A stretch of DNA of 64,000 nucleotides from Bacteroidota bacterium (GTDB taxonomy: Bacteria; Bacteroidota; Bacteroidia; Bacteroidales; P3). The stretch spans positions 186,001-250,000 of the forward strand of contig JAFNAQ010000001.1 of NCBI GenBank assembly GCA_017860275.1. Reading direction: 5' to 3'. Shown here in pieces: positions 17,877 through 27,300 of this stretch (position 1 is the stretch's first letter; each line of letters begins with the position of its first letter). The position numbers and the translations under genes are program-made. A model generated the notes under the pieces. That model saw only the letters and a program-made list of their open reading frames with translations. It was not told the origin of the DNA and ran no database searches.

Positions 17877-18377
17877 ATGAAAAAGATTTTTATTACATTA
17901 TTTATTTTAGCGATTTCTGTAAATTCTTTTGCTCAAAGTTTTGAATTACCAAAAAACTTCAAGATGGAGACACCTCAACAAAGTGAGAAATATGATGATC
18001 TAATCCTCCCAGCAATAGAGTGGATAATGATGACTCCTCCAAACATACAAGAGAGGAAACAATTAGAAACAAAAAAATTCTTACTCGAATGGTCTGCTCA
18101 AACCGAAAAAGTTTCTGTCTCTATAGGAACGAATGTAGCCAAACTTTACGAAAAAAACGAAGACCTAATATTAATATATGTACTAGGATGCGTTAAATAT
18201 GTATTGGAAACAAACGACAATTTAGACAAGGAAAAAATAAATTTATCTGGTTTTGAACTAGCTATAGACTATTACACAAAGAATAAGAAACTACTCAAAA
18301 AAGACAAAAACCTAGAAGACCTAATAAAGAAAAGAGATAACGGAACCCTAAAAGAATACATCAAAGAAAAAATATAA
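17877..18377 (+). CDS. Small exported protein of unknown function (166 aa)
   Basis: A signal peptide (ending SFAQ at about residue 20) precedes a Lys- and Glu-rich, mainly helical protein with no motif I can name. The C-terminal half is highly charged (NKKLLKKDKNLEDLIKKRDN). It has no lipobox and no T9SS tail, so it is probably periplasmic. A lipoprotein gene follows 26 bases later on the same strand, and a strong hairpin ends the pair, which suggests a two-gene operon. Not recognised. Confidence 0.6.
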   Translation: MKKIFITLFILAISVNSFAQSFELPKNFKMETPQQSEKYDDLILPAIEWIMMTPPNIQERKQLETKKFLLEWSAQTEKVSVSIGTNVAKLYEKNEDLILIYVLGCVKYVLETNDNLDKEKINLSGFELAIDYYTKNKKLLKKDKNLEDLIKKRDNGTLKEYIKEKI

Positions 18378-18403
18378 TCATTAGAAATAACCGCCAAAAA
18401 AAA

Positions 18404-18955
18404 ATGAAAGCTTACCTTACAAAAACATTTCTTTTAATTACAATTATTATTTCATTATTTAGCTGCGCAACTCAACAAACCAGTACAATAGTTGGCGGTG
18501 ATTATAATGAATTGAAAAATGAAACAGAATATTTTGTTTTACCATTTGGCTCCGTAACCATACCTGGGAAATGGGAAAAAAACAAATATAATAATATTAG
18601 CAGACAGCAATTTTTTACAAATCAAGATTCTGTTATTATAGCTATTGCCTTCTCCCAATATAATAAATATGAATTTAATATGGATGGTTCATTGACTGGA
18701 TATAATTTCATAAAAAATTATTATGAATGGGACTCTAAATATCTAACAGATTCTTATGGTCTGAAGAGAGAGATATTAGTTAATGATAGTATTAATAATT
18801 ACATGATATATAGAATCTATGGAGATAATTACAACATGTACTTCCTAATAAATGAAAAAAAAGGAAATATGAGTAATTATTTTATCACAACAGATAAATG
18901 GGATGAAAGTAAAAAAGTAGCATTTTTGAGAGAACTGCTTTTGTCTTCAAAATAG
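18404..18955 (+). CDS. Lipoprotein of unknown function (183 aa)
   Basis: The N-terminus MKAYLTKTFLLITIIISLFSC ends in a lipobox, giving a lipid-modified Cys at residue 21. The mature part is rich in Tyr and Asn and looks beta-rich, with no catalytic motif seen. It sits 26 bases after another exported unknown and before a strong terminator, so the two are likely co-transcribed and may act together. Not recognised as a named family. Confidence 0.6.
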   Translation: MKAYLTKTFLLITIIISLFSCATQQTSTIVGGDYNELKNETEYFVLPFGSVTIPGKWEKNKYNNISRQQFFTNQDSVIIAIAFSQYNKYEFNMDGSLTGYNFIKNYYEWDSKYLTDSYGLKREILVNDSINNYMIYRIYGDNYNMYFLINEKKGNMSNYFITTDKWDESKKVAFLRELLLSSK

Positions 18956-18972
18956 TTGTACTCTTTAAAAAC

Positions 18973-19008
18973 AATTAACCCCGTTTTCTTGGTAAAACGG
19001 GGTTAATT
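18973..19008. terminator. Strong hairpin after the 17877-18955 gene pair
   Basis: A perfect 15-base stem, AATTAACCCCGTTTT / AAAACGGGGTTAATT, with a six-base loop. The T-run is weak, but stability and position favour a terminator. Confidence 0.75.
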
Positions 19009-19065
19009 CGAGTTTCTTAATGTTGTAAATGGATAAGTTTTGTTTAGTCGTTGAGTTTATTTGAT

Positions 19066-19073
19066 TATCTTTG
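19066..19073 (+). promoter_or_regulatory. -7 element for the glycosyltransferase pair
   Basis: TATCTTTG, 21 bases before the ATG at 19095. No TTTG sits at 19-20 bases upstream; a TTTTG at 19038-19042 is too far. The element overlaps the in-frame TTG at 19071, which therefore cannot be the translation start. Confidence 0.5.
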
Positions 19074-19094
19074 TTTCTTGTTTATATTTGTGAT

Positions 19095-20207
19095 ATGAAA
19101 AAGGTTTTTGTTTCTGTTAGTAATGATTTGGTGACTGATAATAGGGTTGACAAGACTTGTCGCAGCCTTATTAAGGAGGGTTATGAGATTATGCTTATTG
19201 GAAGAGTGAAGAAGGATAGTCCGAATATGAATGAGAGACCTTATAAATATAAGAGGATGAGACTTATCTTCGAAAAGGGATTTCTTTTCTATGCTGAGCT
19301 TAATCTTCGTTTATTTTTTAGGCTGCTTTTCTCAAAAGCTGATGTGCTTTGGGCTAATGACCTTGACACCCTTTGGGCAAATTTTCTTGTTAGTAAGATA
19401 AGAAACAAGGCTTTGATTTTTGATTCACATGAACATTTTACTGAGGTTCCTGAACTTAAATACAATAAGTTTGCAAAATGGTTTTGGAAACGTTCAGAAG
19501 GATTTATGCTTCCAAGGATAAAAAACATTATCACTGTTTGCACTCCAATTGCAGAATATTTTAAACAAAACTATAATGTAGATTCCCTTATTGTTAGAAA
19601 TGCTCCTGAGAAAGATTTTGCTAAAAAGACTAAGTCTAAGGAGGATTTATCAATGCCAAACGATAAGCCAATACTTATTTGGCAAGGAGGTGGATGCAAT
19701 ATTGAAAGAGGGATGGAAGAACTTACAGAGGCTATGCAATGGGTAGATGCTTATCTTTATATTATTGGAGGAGGAGATGTTTTCGAAAGATTAAAAGAAA
19801 TGGCTAAGGAATTTAAGGTAGAGAAGAAGATTTTCTTTATCTCTCGTCTTCCCTTTAATGAGATGATGCAGTATACTTTTAATGCAGATTTAGGACTTTC
19901 TTTAGACAAAGATACCAATATGAATTATTCAATAAGTCTTCCAAATAAGCTTTTTGAATATATTCATGCAGAGATTCCTATACTTATTACTCCACTTAGC
20001 GAAATAAAACCTATTGTTGAGACGTTTAATATAGGTGATTTTATAACAAGCCACTTGCCTAGCAATATTGCTTTGCAGATAAACAATCTTCTTGAGAATA
20101 GCCAAAGGAGAGAACTCTACAAGGCAAATTGCCACAAGGCAAAAGAATTGCTTTGTTGGCAGGAGGAAGAAAAAAAGATTTTTGATTTAATTAGAGATAT
20201 TAAATAA
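19095..20207 (+). CDS. Glycosyltransferase, GT-B fold (family 4-like)
   Basis: A 370-residue cytoplasmic glycosyltransferase. The N-terminal MKKVFVSVSNDLVTDNRVDKT with the SLIKEGYEIMLIGR strand-helix is the acceptor-side Rossmann fold; the LIWQGGGCNIERGMEEL and YLYIIGGGD segments and LPNKLFEYIHAEIPILITP form the donor-binding half with the ExE-like region of GT4 enzymes. The start was moved from an in-frame TTG at 19071, which lies on the -7 promoter element, to the ATG at 19095. The stop overlaps the ATG of a GT2 enzyme by one base, so the two act in one pathway, probably surface polysaccharide or O-glycan assembly. Donor and acceptor are not predictable. Confidence 0.85.
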   Translation: MKKVFVSVSNDLVTDNRVDKTCRSLIKEGYEIMLIGRVKKDSPNMNERPYKYKRMRLIFEKGFLFYAELNLRLFFRLLFSKADVLWANDLDTLWANFLVSKIRNKALIFDSHEHFTEVPELKYNKFAKWFWKRSEGFMLPRIKNIITVCTPIAEYFKQNYNVDSLIVRNAPEKDFAKKTKSKEDLSMPNDKPILIWQGGGCNIERGMEELTEAMQWVDAYLYIIGGGDVFERLKEMAKEFKVEKKIFFISRLPFNEMMQYTFNADLGLSLDKDTNMNYSISLPNKLFEYIHAEIPILITPLSEIKPIVETFNIGDFITSHLPSNIALQINNLLENSQRRELYKANCHKAKELLCWQEEEKKIFDLIRDIK

Positions 20208-21091
20208 TGCTATCAATACTAATACCTACATATAACTTTGATTGCTCAAAGCTTGTAAAAGAGCTGCATTCTCAAGCCTCAGAATTAAGTATTGAGTTTG
20301 AGATACTAGTTTATGATGATTGCTCAAAGAAGAAACATGAGAAAAATCGTCAATTATCAGATTTATCTAACGTAATCTATAAGGAGTTACCAAACAATTA
20401 TGGTCGTTCAGCAATAAGAAACCTTATGGCTGAGGATGCTAAATTCAAGTATCTAATCTTTTTGGACTGTGATGGAGAAATACCCTCCAAGAACTTTCTT
20501 TCTCTTTATTATAAGTTCAAGGACGAAGCCGATGTTGTTTGTGGAGGAAGAATTTACCCCAATAGGGATGAGATTAAAAAGAAATATCTACTGCATTGGA
20601 TATATGGCTGCAAGAGAGAATCTCAATGCAATAGATGTGATGCAAAGAGCTTTATGACTAATAACTTCCTTATCAATAAAGAAGTCTTTGAAACAACTAA
20701 GTTTGATGAATCAATGATTGGCTATGGTCATGAAGACACAATATTTGGGATTGAGTTAAAGAATAAAGGATATAGTTTTAAGATAATAAAGAACCCAATC
20801 ATTCATATTGGGCTTTATGATGCCGACGATTTCCTTAAAAATACTCGTAACGCAATAAAGAATCTATCTAATATTTTCGGTAAGAAATATAATATTGAAG
20901 AATTCTTCGACATAAAGCTTGTTAGGGTATTCCATCTTGCAAATAAGCTAGGGCTTAGCTTTGCACTTAGTTTGTTTTATAGATTATTCCACAAGGCGAT
21001 AGAACATAACCTAAAAGGGAAATATCCTAATCTATTGCTTTTAGATGCATATAAATTAGGATATTTCGCTTATATAAAAAAGAAGCACTAA
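20207..21091 (+). CDS. Glycosyltransferase family 2
   Basis: A 294-residue GT-A enzyme. It opens MLSILIPTYN, has the EILVYDDCS nucleotide-binding motif, a DCDGEIP metal-binding acidic cluster (the DxD-type site) near residue 88, and a GYGHEDTIFGIELKNKG motif near residue 175, which in GT2 enzymes carries the catalytic-base region (ED). No membrane segments are obvious. Translation is coupled to the upstream GT-B enzyme (TAATG). It ends four bases inside the convergent ftsE 3' end, so no terminator separates the two. The acceptor sugar is unknown. Confidence 0.88.
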   Translation: MLSILIPTYNFDCSKLVKELHSQASELSIEFEILVYDDCSKKKHEKNRQLSDLSNVIYKELPNNYGRSAIRNLMAEDAKFKYLIFLDCDGEIPSKNFLSLYYKFKDEADVVCGGRIYPNRDEIKKKYLLHWIYGCKRESQCNRCDAKSFMTNNFLINKEVFETTKFDESMIGYGHEDTIFGIELKNKGYSFKIIKNPIIHIGLYDADDFLKNTRNAIKNLSNIFGKKYNIEEFFDIKLVRVFHLANKLGLSFALSLFYRLFHKAIEHNLKGKYPNLLLLDAYKLGYFAYIKKKH

Positions 21092-21765
21092 GAAATTACC
21101 TTACCATTTTCGCAGCATATCACTCTTTGACGGAACTTCTCAATTACTATATAATCATGAGTTGCCATAATTACTGTTGTCTTACGCTCTTGATTTATCT
21201 TCAATAATAGTTTTACTATTTCTTCAGATGTTATTGGGTCAAGGTTACCTGTAGGTTCATCGGCAATAATAACCTCTGGATTATTTACAATAGCTCTTGC
21301 AACAACAACCCTCTGCATCTCTCCTTCCGAAAGATTATATGTCTTTTCATTTCCTTTGTCGGCAAGCCCAACATCACTCAGAGTTTGCACAACCCTCTGC
21401 TCAATTTCATTCTTATCCTTAACTCCAACTGCTTTAAGTACAAAGGCAATATTATCAAAAACATTCCTATCCTGCATTAGTTGGAAATCTTGGAAGATTA
21501 TACCTAATTTCCTTCTAAGTAATGGGATATTCTTTTTCTTTATATCGTTCAACTTAAAACCACAAACCTCTGCCGTACCTATTTTCAAAGGGATTTCTGC
21601 ATAGATAGTCTTCAGTAAGGAGCTTTTTCCTGTACCTGTCTTACCAATGATATATAAGAACTCCCCTTCTTCAATCTTTAGGTTTACATCCGTTAGTATA
21701 TCCTTGCCTTGAGATATAGTAGCTCCCTCGAAATTAATTACATATTGTTTTTCTAATTCTGACAT
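21088..21765 (-). CDS. ftsE: Cell-division ABC ATPase FtsE
   Basis: ATPase of the FtsEX complex, which in characterised bacteria activates peptidoglycan hydrolases at the septum. The 225-residue protein has Walker A GKTGTGKSS (41-49), a Q-loop (FQDFQLMQDRNVFDNIAF), the signature LSEGEMQRVVVARA, Walker B VIIADEPTGNLDP and the H-loop ATHD. The DNIAFVLK..G segment fits FtsE better than other small ABC ATPases such as LolD, but LolD-type function cannot be fully excluded because no ftsX is adjacent. Its start overlaps the wecA-like stop by 13 bases, so the two are translated from one message driven by the 22912 promoter. Confidence 0.82.
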   Translation of the reverse strand: MSELEKQYVINFEGATISQGKDILTDVNLKIEEGEFLYIIGKTGTGKSSLLKTIYAEIPLKIGTAEVCGFKLNDIKKKNIPLLRRKLGIIFQDFQLMQDRNVFDNIAFVLKAVGVKDKNEIEQRVVQTLSDVGLADKGNEKTYNLSEGEMQRVVVARAIVNNPEVIIADEPTGNLDPITSEEIVKLLLKINQERKTTVIMATHDYIVIEKFRQRVICCENGKVIS

Positions 21766-22880
21766 AATCTTATTTTTTTCATTTTATTCATCCTGAACTT
21801 TACAACTTTGCACAAAGAAACTACAAAGAATGGAAAAGCTAACACCATAAACATTATAAAATATAAATCCGTTAGGAATAAAGATAAAATAATCCCTATA
21901 CTAGAATATAATACTGAATAAATAAGTGTTGTAAAAACGCATCTTTGATGCGTACCCCCTGTTCTTAGAATAAAATGGTGTATATGTGATCTATCTGGAG
22001 AAAAGGGAGATTTCTTTTTCATTGCTCTACAAACAAATACCCTTAGAGTATCTACTAGTGGCATGTAAAACATCATTACAACAATCCCAATTTTTGATTT
22101 AATCTCGTGTCCAAATATCTTAGCATTAGAACCCAATTCACCATTATACTTAATTGCTACAATCATGATACATGCTAACATTAGACCAATAAATATTGAT
22201 CCAGTGTCACCCATAAAGACTTTAGAGGGGTACCAGTTATAATATAAATATGCTATTATTGCTCCAATCAAACTAATTGATATTACGCTCCAAAACTGAG
22301 CATTTCCAAATCCTACTTTATAACCATGATCAGGAACAATAAATAAGAAAAAAAGCAATAATGGGATTATAGTTATGAGGGCTTGAACTCCCGATTGTCC
22401 ATCAACTCCGTCGATTAGATTATAGGCATTAGTAACAACAATAAAGAAAAATATAGAGAATGAATAACTTACCCAAGTTGGTAATTCGTTCACTCCAAAT
22501 AATCCATAAAGGTTATCTATCCTTATTCCAATCTTACAAATAAACATTCCAATAATTATTTCAACTACAAGCTTAACCTTTGGAGTGAGAGAATTCATAT
22601 CATCTCTTACTCCAATAACTATAATTATACAGAGCATTAGTGCAAAAGAAAGCACTAAATCTAGTTCTTCATAAGCTATTAAAGATGGAATTGCTATAAT
22701 ATAGGAAGCTATAAATCCTAAAAAAATGACTATTCCTCCCATATTAACCTTAGTACCTTTATGAATTTTTCTTCCTCCTGAACGATCTAAAACATTATAT
22801 TTCAACATAAATTTGATGAATATTGGCATAAGAAGGAAGACAATCATAATAGCTATTAGGAAGCAATAAAACTTGATCAT
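21753..22880 (-). CDS. WecA/MraY-family undecaprenyl-phosphate sugar-1-phosphate transferase
   Basis: A polytopic 375-residue enzyme that transfers a sugar-1-phosphate (usually GlcNAc-1-P) from a UDP-sugar to undecaprenyl phosphate, starting O-antigen or other surface glycan synthesis. About eleven hydrophobic segments are visible. Key motifs are GVRDDMNSL, NAYNLIDGVDG, KVFMGDTGSIFIG and, in the last cytoplasmic loop, SPDRSHIHHFILR; the HIHH loop is characteristic of the WecA branch rather than MraY. It is transcribed from a consensus promoter and overlaps ftsE. The two glycosyltransferases converging from the left could act later on the lipid-linked product. Confidence 0.87.
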   Translation of the reverse strand: MIKFYCFLIAIMIVFLLMPIFIKFMLKYNVLDRSGGRKIHKGTKVNMGGIVIFLGFIASYIIAIPSLIAYEELDLVLSFALMLCIIIVIGVRDDMNSLTPKVKLVVEIIIGMFICKIGIRIDNLYGLFGVNELPTWVSYSFSIFFFIVVTNAYNLIDGVDGQSGVQALITIIPLLLFFLFIVPDHGYKVGFGNAQFWSVISISLIGAIIAYLYYNWYPSKVFMGDTGSIFIGLMLACIMIVAIKYNGELGSNAKIFGHEIKSKIGIVVMMFYMPLVDTLRVFVCRAMKKKSPFSPDRSHIHHFILRTGGTHQRCVFTTLIYSVLYSSIGIILSLFLTDLYFIMFMVLAFPFFVVSLCKVVKFRMNKMKKIRLCQN

Positions 22881-22911
22881 AAACAGACACCTTTTGTTAA
22901 TAAAACCAATG

Positions 22912-22943
22912 CAAAGATAACAAAGTGTTTTATAACAAGCAAA
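22912..22943 (-). promoter_or_regulatory. Promoter of the wecA-like/ftsE pair
   Basis: On the minus strand: TTTG (22943..22940), 20-base spacer, TATCTTTG (22919..22912), 31 bases before the ATG at 22880. Confidence 0.78.
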
Positions 22944-22949
22944 TAATTG

Positions 22950-23591
22950 TTATTTTGATAAAAATTCAATGTTAACTCCTTGATTAAACAACAAGTCAAG
23001 ACATGAAAGGTTCTTCACATAACCATATTTATCACAAAAACATTGATAATAAGGCTTTGAATTGTATTCTTTCATCTTACTAATTTCGAATCTTACTCTA
23101 AAATCAAGATTTTCATCAACAAGCTTAATATACTGACTATTGGAATTGATAGTTGTTTCTATTTTCCATCTCTTAAGGAAATAAGATAAAACCTCTGTAT
23201 TAAAATCAATAAGTTTCTCATATTCATTGAAGAAGAACGTGCGGATTTCTTGTTCAAAATATTCAAAATAAGGGCTTTTCCCATAAGCTGACTCTATAGC
23301 TCTCCAAGCCTTTAAGTTCCACTTGTCATGGTAGGATATTCTTACTTGATTTGTCAAAGCTCTAAAATCTTTTTCTTTGACAATAGGCACACTTATCCCC
23401 AATTCTCCATTAGCAGATAATATGTAGAACCTATTTCGATATGTTTGTTTTGGAAATGTTTCAAATCCCTCTATTGAGACTGATTCGAATTTAGTTAAGC
23501 TATTAAAATATTCCAAATTAGGGAAAGCAAAGGAAGGGAAAATAGGTGTTATACTATTATTTTCCGAAGGTAATTGAGACCAACTTTTCAT
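22950..23591 (-). CDS. WbqC-like family protein
   Basis: A 213-residue cytoplasmic protein of the WbqC-like family, found in many Bacteroidota and in some polysaccharide loci; its biochemical role is not established to my knowledge. Recognisable segments are PIFPSFAFPNLEYFNSL, TYRNRFYILSANGELGISVPI, and WNLKAWRAIESAYGKSPYFEYF followed by an Arg-Trp-Lys stretch. The start is the ATG at 23591 (an adjacent TTG was ignored). It overlaps the 3' end of the 23557 gene by 35 bases, so it is probably translated from the same message. Nearby wecA-like and glycosyltransferase genes fit a surface-glycan context. Confidence 0.75.
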   Translation of the reverse strand: MKSWSQLPSENNSITPIFPSFAFPNLEYFNSLTKFESVSIEGFETFPKQTYRNRFYILSANGELGISVPIVKEKDFRALTNQVRISYHDKWNLKAWRAIESAYGKSPYFEYFEQEIRTFFFNEYEKLIDFNTEVLSYFLKRWKIETTINSNSQYIKLVDENLDFRVRFEISKMKEYNSKPYYQCFCDKYGYVKNLSCLDLLFNQGVNIEFLSK

Positions 23592-23982
23592 CAATAAAAT
23601 AAAAATCTATACTATAATCTTCAAAAGAAATTCTTTTTTCACCCCAATCCTCTTCTTCCATTGTTTCATTATATATCTCATTCTTGACCATAATATCAAC
23701 AATTTCCTTAGGGTTTTTCCCTATTAGTTTGTTATCAAACAATGTAACTTCAGGGTCATCCACATCTATACAAACTAATTTTGTTTCATAATTGCTATCA
23801 AAAAACAATGATAGCCCCATCTGGTCATAATGTAGAATAGTTGTAGGGCATTCAATATCCTCACCTATTTCTTCTATTTCAGAGGGATTTCCGAGTTGTT
23901 TTACAACATCATCAACAGAAGTTCCAAACATCACACCATTGATTCCTTTTTTTAGGACAATAATTAAACCATCATTTTTCAT
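23557..23982 (-). CDS. Uncharacterised acidic protein upstream of the WbqC-like gene
   Basis: A 141-residue soluble acidic protein. The N-terminal GVMFGTSVDDVVKQLGNP stretch resembles the short beta-alpha motif (G.s.eev...LG.P) seen in SmpA/OmlA-like folds, but there is no signal peptide, and I cannot place it in a family. A Glu-rich loop follows (NETMEEEDWGE). The gene overlaps the WbqC-like gene by 35 bases, which argues for a real, co-translated gene. Function unknown; an immunity-type or regulatory role is only a guess. Confidence 0.55.
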   Translation of the reverse strand: MKNDGLIIVLKKGINGVMFGTSVDDVVKQLGNPSEIEEIGEDIECPTTILHYDQMGLSLFFDSNYETKLVCIDVDDPEVTLFDNKLIGKNPKEIVDIMVKNEIYNETMEEEDWGEKRISFEDYSIDFYFIDEKLVSITFGK

Positions 23983-24143
23983 AACTCAAATTTTTTATTT
24001 GTAAAGTTGGTGCAATAATATAGATTATTTTCAATACCCACAAATTTTTATTCAAATTATTATATTAGCTAAAATATTTTGAATTTTATTTTCCTGATTA
24101 TAGGTGTATTAACATTGCAACATTCAAAAAATCTTAAAAAGAA

Positions 24144-24174
24144 TTTGGTAGTTAATAAAAAAGCAGTAATTTTG
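24144..24174 (+). promoter_or_regulatory. Promoter of tRNA-Lys
   Basis: TTTG (24144-24147), 19-base spacer, TAATTTTG (24167-24174), about 40 bases before the tRNA. Shares TTTGGTAGTTA-TAAAA with the promoter of the CAT tRNA. The rest of the 23983-24356 gap is AT-rich with nothing else assignable. Confidence 0.85.
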
Positions 24175-24214
24175 CACCGTCAAACAAGAGACATACAGTC
24201 CTTTAAAAGACAAT

Positions 24215-24287
24215 GACTAAGTAGCTCAGTCGGTAGAGCACATCCCTTTTAAGGATGGGGTCCTGGGTTCGAATCCCAGCTTAGTCA
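24215..24287 (+). tRNA. tRNA-Lys (anticodon TTT)
   Basis: A 73-base cloverleaf: acceptor GACTAAG/CTTAGTC, discriminator A, D-arm AGCTCAGTCGGTAGAGC, anticodon arm CATCC-CTTTTAA-GGATG (anticodon TTT), T-arm CTGGGTTCGAATCCCAG. CCA is not encoded. Confidence 0.97.
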
Positions 24288-24290
24288 CTC

Positions 24291-24327
24291 AAAGCGCAGA
24301 TATTAAAAAATGTCTGCGCTTTTTTTA
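24291..24327 (+). terminator. Terminator of tRNA-Lys
   Basis: Perfect 10-base stem AAAGCGCAGA / TCTGCGCTTT with an AT loop, then T-run. Confidence 0.92.
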
Positions 24328-24356
24328 TTCCCAAAAAATTAGTAATTTTGACCCTT

Positions 24357-27300
24357 ATGAAAATAAAAAAACACCTAAGCATTATCATTCTTCTATTATC
24401 TATAAGCACAAATCTTTTTGCTTATGAATTTATTAAAGAGAATGACATTCTTCTACATGGATTTCAAAAAAAAATAAGTGGAAACGACTTCTCATACCAC
24501 TACCCTATGCCAAATATTTCAAATTCTTTATTGATAAGAGGAAATAAAATTCTTGGTAAAATGGAATTTGAAACTCAAAGTGTTCCATTAGACTACAATA
24601 ATGAAACAGCCATATTTGTAATGCCTTGCGCAATAGGTTCCAATGGATTTATTATAGATATGTACGTTAGTATAAATGGTAAGAAAGAATTTACTTTTTC
24701 CACTCAAGCCAAAGAACAATGGAGCATAAAGAATGAAAGCAATAAAGAACTTAGCTTCGAAAACATTGCCTTTGATGCTAACCATGATATGAAGGGATTA
24801 ATGTATTTACGTATCCCAATTAGTCAAATTGAGAAAGGAAAACCACTTAAAATAAGTGTAGAAGCAAAAGATGAGAATGTAAGCACTTGGTTTATATTGT
24901 ATACAGACCAAATAATACCTAAGATAAAAGCAAAACTATATCCTGCCATAGTAAATGATAAGGGCATCGAAAAACAAAAAGTATTTATTGATGTTGTACA
25001 TTTTGCACCTAAAGAAATGGCAAAAATAATTGTCGATGGCAATTTAGTTTCGGAACAAATGCTAAAACTTGGATATAACTCTATTCAGATTGAAGTTCCA
25101 AAGGTAAATAAACCTAAGAATATTACTATCGATGTTATTTCTTCCATAAATAATAAAAGAGAGGTTATCGAATTAATACCTTCAAGGCTTTGGAAACTAA
25201 ACTTTGTGCAACATTCCCATACAGATATTGGTTATACACGCCCTCAAACAGAGATTTTAGCAGAACATATACGTTATATTGACTATGCCTTAGATTATTG
25301 TGATTTGACTGATAATTATCCAGAAGAATCTAAATTTAGATGGACATGTGAGAGTGCATGGGCTGTTGAAGAATACTTGCAAACAAGACCGGCCTCACAA
25401 ATTGAAAGATTAAAGAAAAGGATAAAAGAAGGTAGGATTGAGCTAACGGGAATGCTATATAATTTCGAAGAAATTCCTGATGAGACTTCTCTTGCTAGCT
25501 CATTAAAACCCATAAAAGAACTTAGAAAGTATGGTCTTGATGTTAAAGTTGCCATGCAAAACGATGTAAATGGTATTGGCTGGTGTTTTGCTGACTATTT
25601 TCCCGAATTAGGAGTTAAGTATTTGAATATGGGAACCCATGGTCATAGAGCCTTAATATGCTTTGATTACCCAACTCTATTTAGATGGCAGTCTCCCTCT
25701 GGAAATGAAATGATTGCATATCGTGCAGAGCATTATAATATTGGGAACTATTTATTAGGTGTAGAGAATGAGGATTATAATAATTTTGAAATAAAGACAT
25801 TAGAATATTTAGCAGAATTAGAATCAAAGGGTTATCCTTACAATATTGCTCAAGTTCAGTTCTCTGGTTACACCACAGATAATTCCCCTCCTTCAATTCA
25901 GGCATGTGAAAATATCCGTAAGTTTAATGAGAAATTTGAATACCCAAAACTAAGAATTGCAATATGTAAAGATTTTTTTGAAGAGGCTGAAAAGAGATAT
26001 AAAGAAGAGCTACCTATAATAAAAGGAGCTTGGCCTGACTGGTGGACAGATGGGTTTGGAGCAAGTGCAAGAGAGACATCTGCATCGAGATTGACTCATA
26101 ATGAAGTTATTTCTGGGATAAATGGTTATGCTATGGCTAAAATACTTGGAGCAAAGATTCCTCAAAACACAACTCAAAAATACGATAATCTAATTAGATC
26201 TTTACTATTTTTTGATGAACATACAACAGGCTATTCTGAAAGTGTTAGAGAGCCATTTTGTGAACAAACCATGCTTCAAAGAGAAATTAAAGAGTCCTAT
26301 GTATGGGAGGCTTATAGAGGTTCGAAAATACTTAATGAAGGCCTTCAAGGTATATTACAAGAATTTGTAAACAAGAAAGATAAACCAACAATTGTTGTTT
26401 ATAATCCAAGTTCTTTTTCCCGTAGTGGAATTATGAATGTATATATTGACCATGAAATATTACCTATGAATAAGGGGTTCGAAATAAAAGACAATAATGG
26501 CATTATTCTTAAGGCTCAACCAAAGATGAGTCGAAGTGATGGCACTTATTGGGATATTTGGGTTGAAGATATTCCTGGACTTGGTTCGAAGCAATATATT
26601 ATAGAATTAAAAGGAGAAACTTTATTACCTAACTCAATTATTAAGCCAGAGAAAAATACAAATATTATTACTACAGATAACCAATGGTACAGTATAAATA
26701 TTGACAAAAAAAGAGGAGTTATCAATAGACTATTTGACAAAGAATTAAATAAAGAATTATTAGACAAGAATTCAGAATATTCTTTGGGAGAGTTTATCTT
26801 AGAAGAACTTTCAGAAAGGTCTTCAATGGAATCATTTAGAATGGGGGCATATAAGAGATTTTCTCTTGACACCATTTGGTATATTGGGCTCAAAAGGGGC
26901 GAAATATACGACTCATACAAATTCTGTGGAAATACCAAAACGGGAATAGATATGGAATCTCAACCAAATTATTATTTTGAGATACATGTATTCAATACAG
27001 AAAAAAGAATTGAATTAGCCTATAGTCTTATCAAAAAATCAATTATTGAGCCAGAATCTTTCTATATTGCAATGCCTTTTGCGTTAGATTCTTCAAACAT
27101 ATATTTTGAGGTTCAAGGTGGGTTGGTTAAGGCTGGAGTTGACCAAATCGAGGGTTCTTCCAATGATTGGAATACTGTTCAAAACTTTGCATCAGTAAGA
27201 AACAATAATGAACAAATCATCCTTGTATCAAATGAAATACCACTTATGCAATTTGGTAATATAAATACAGGTCGTTACAAAAAAGGCGCCCTTCCAGAGA

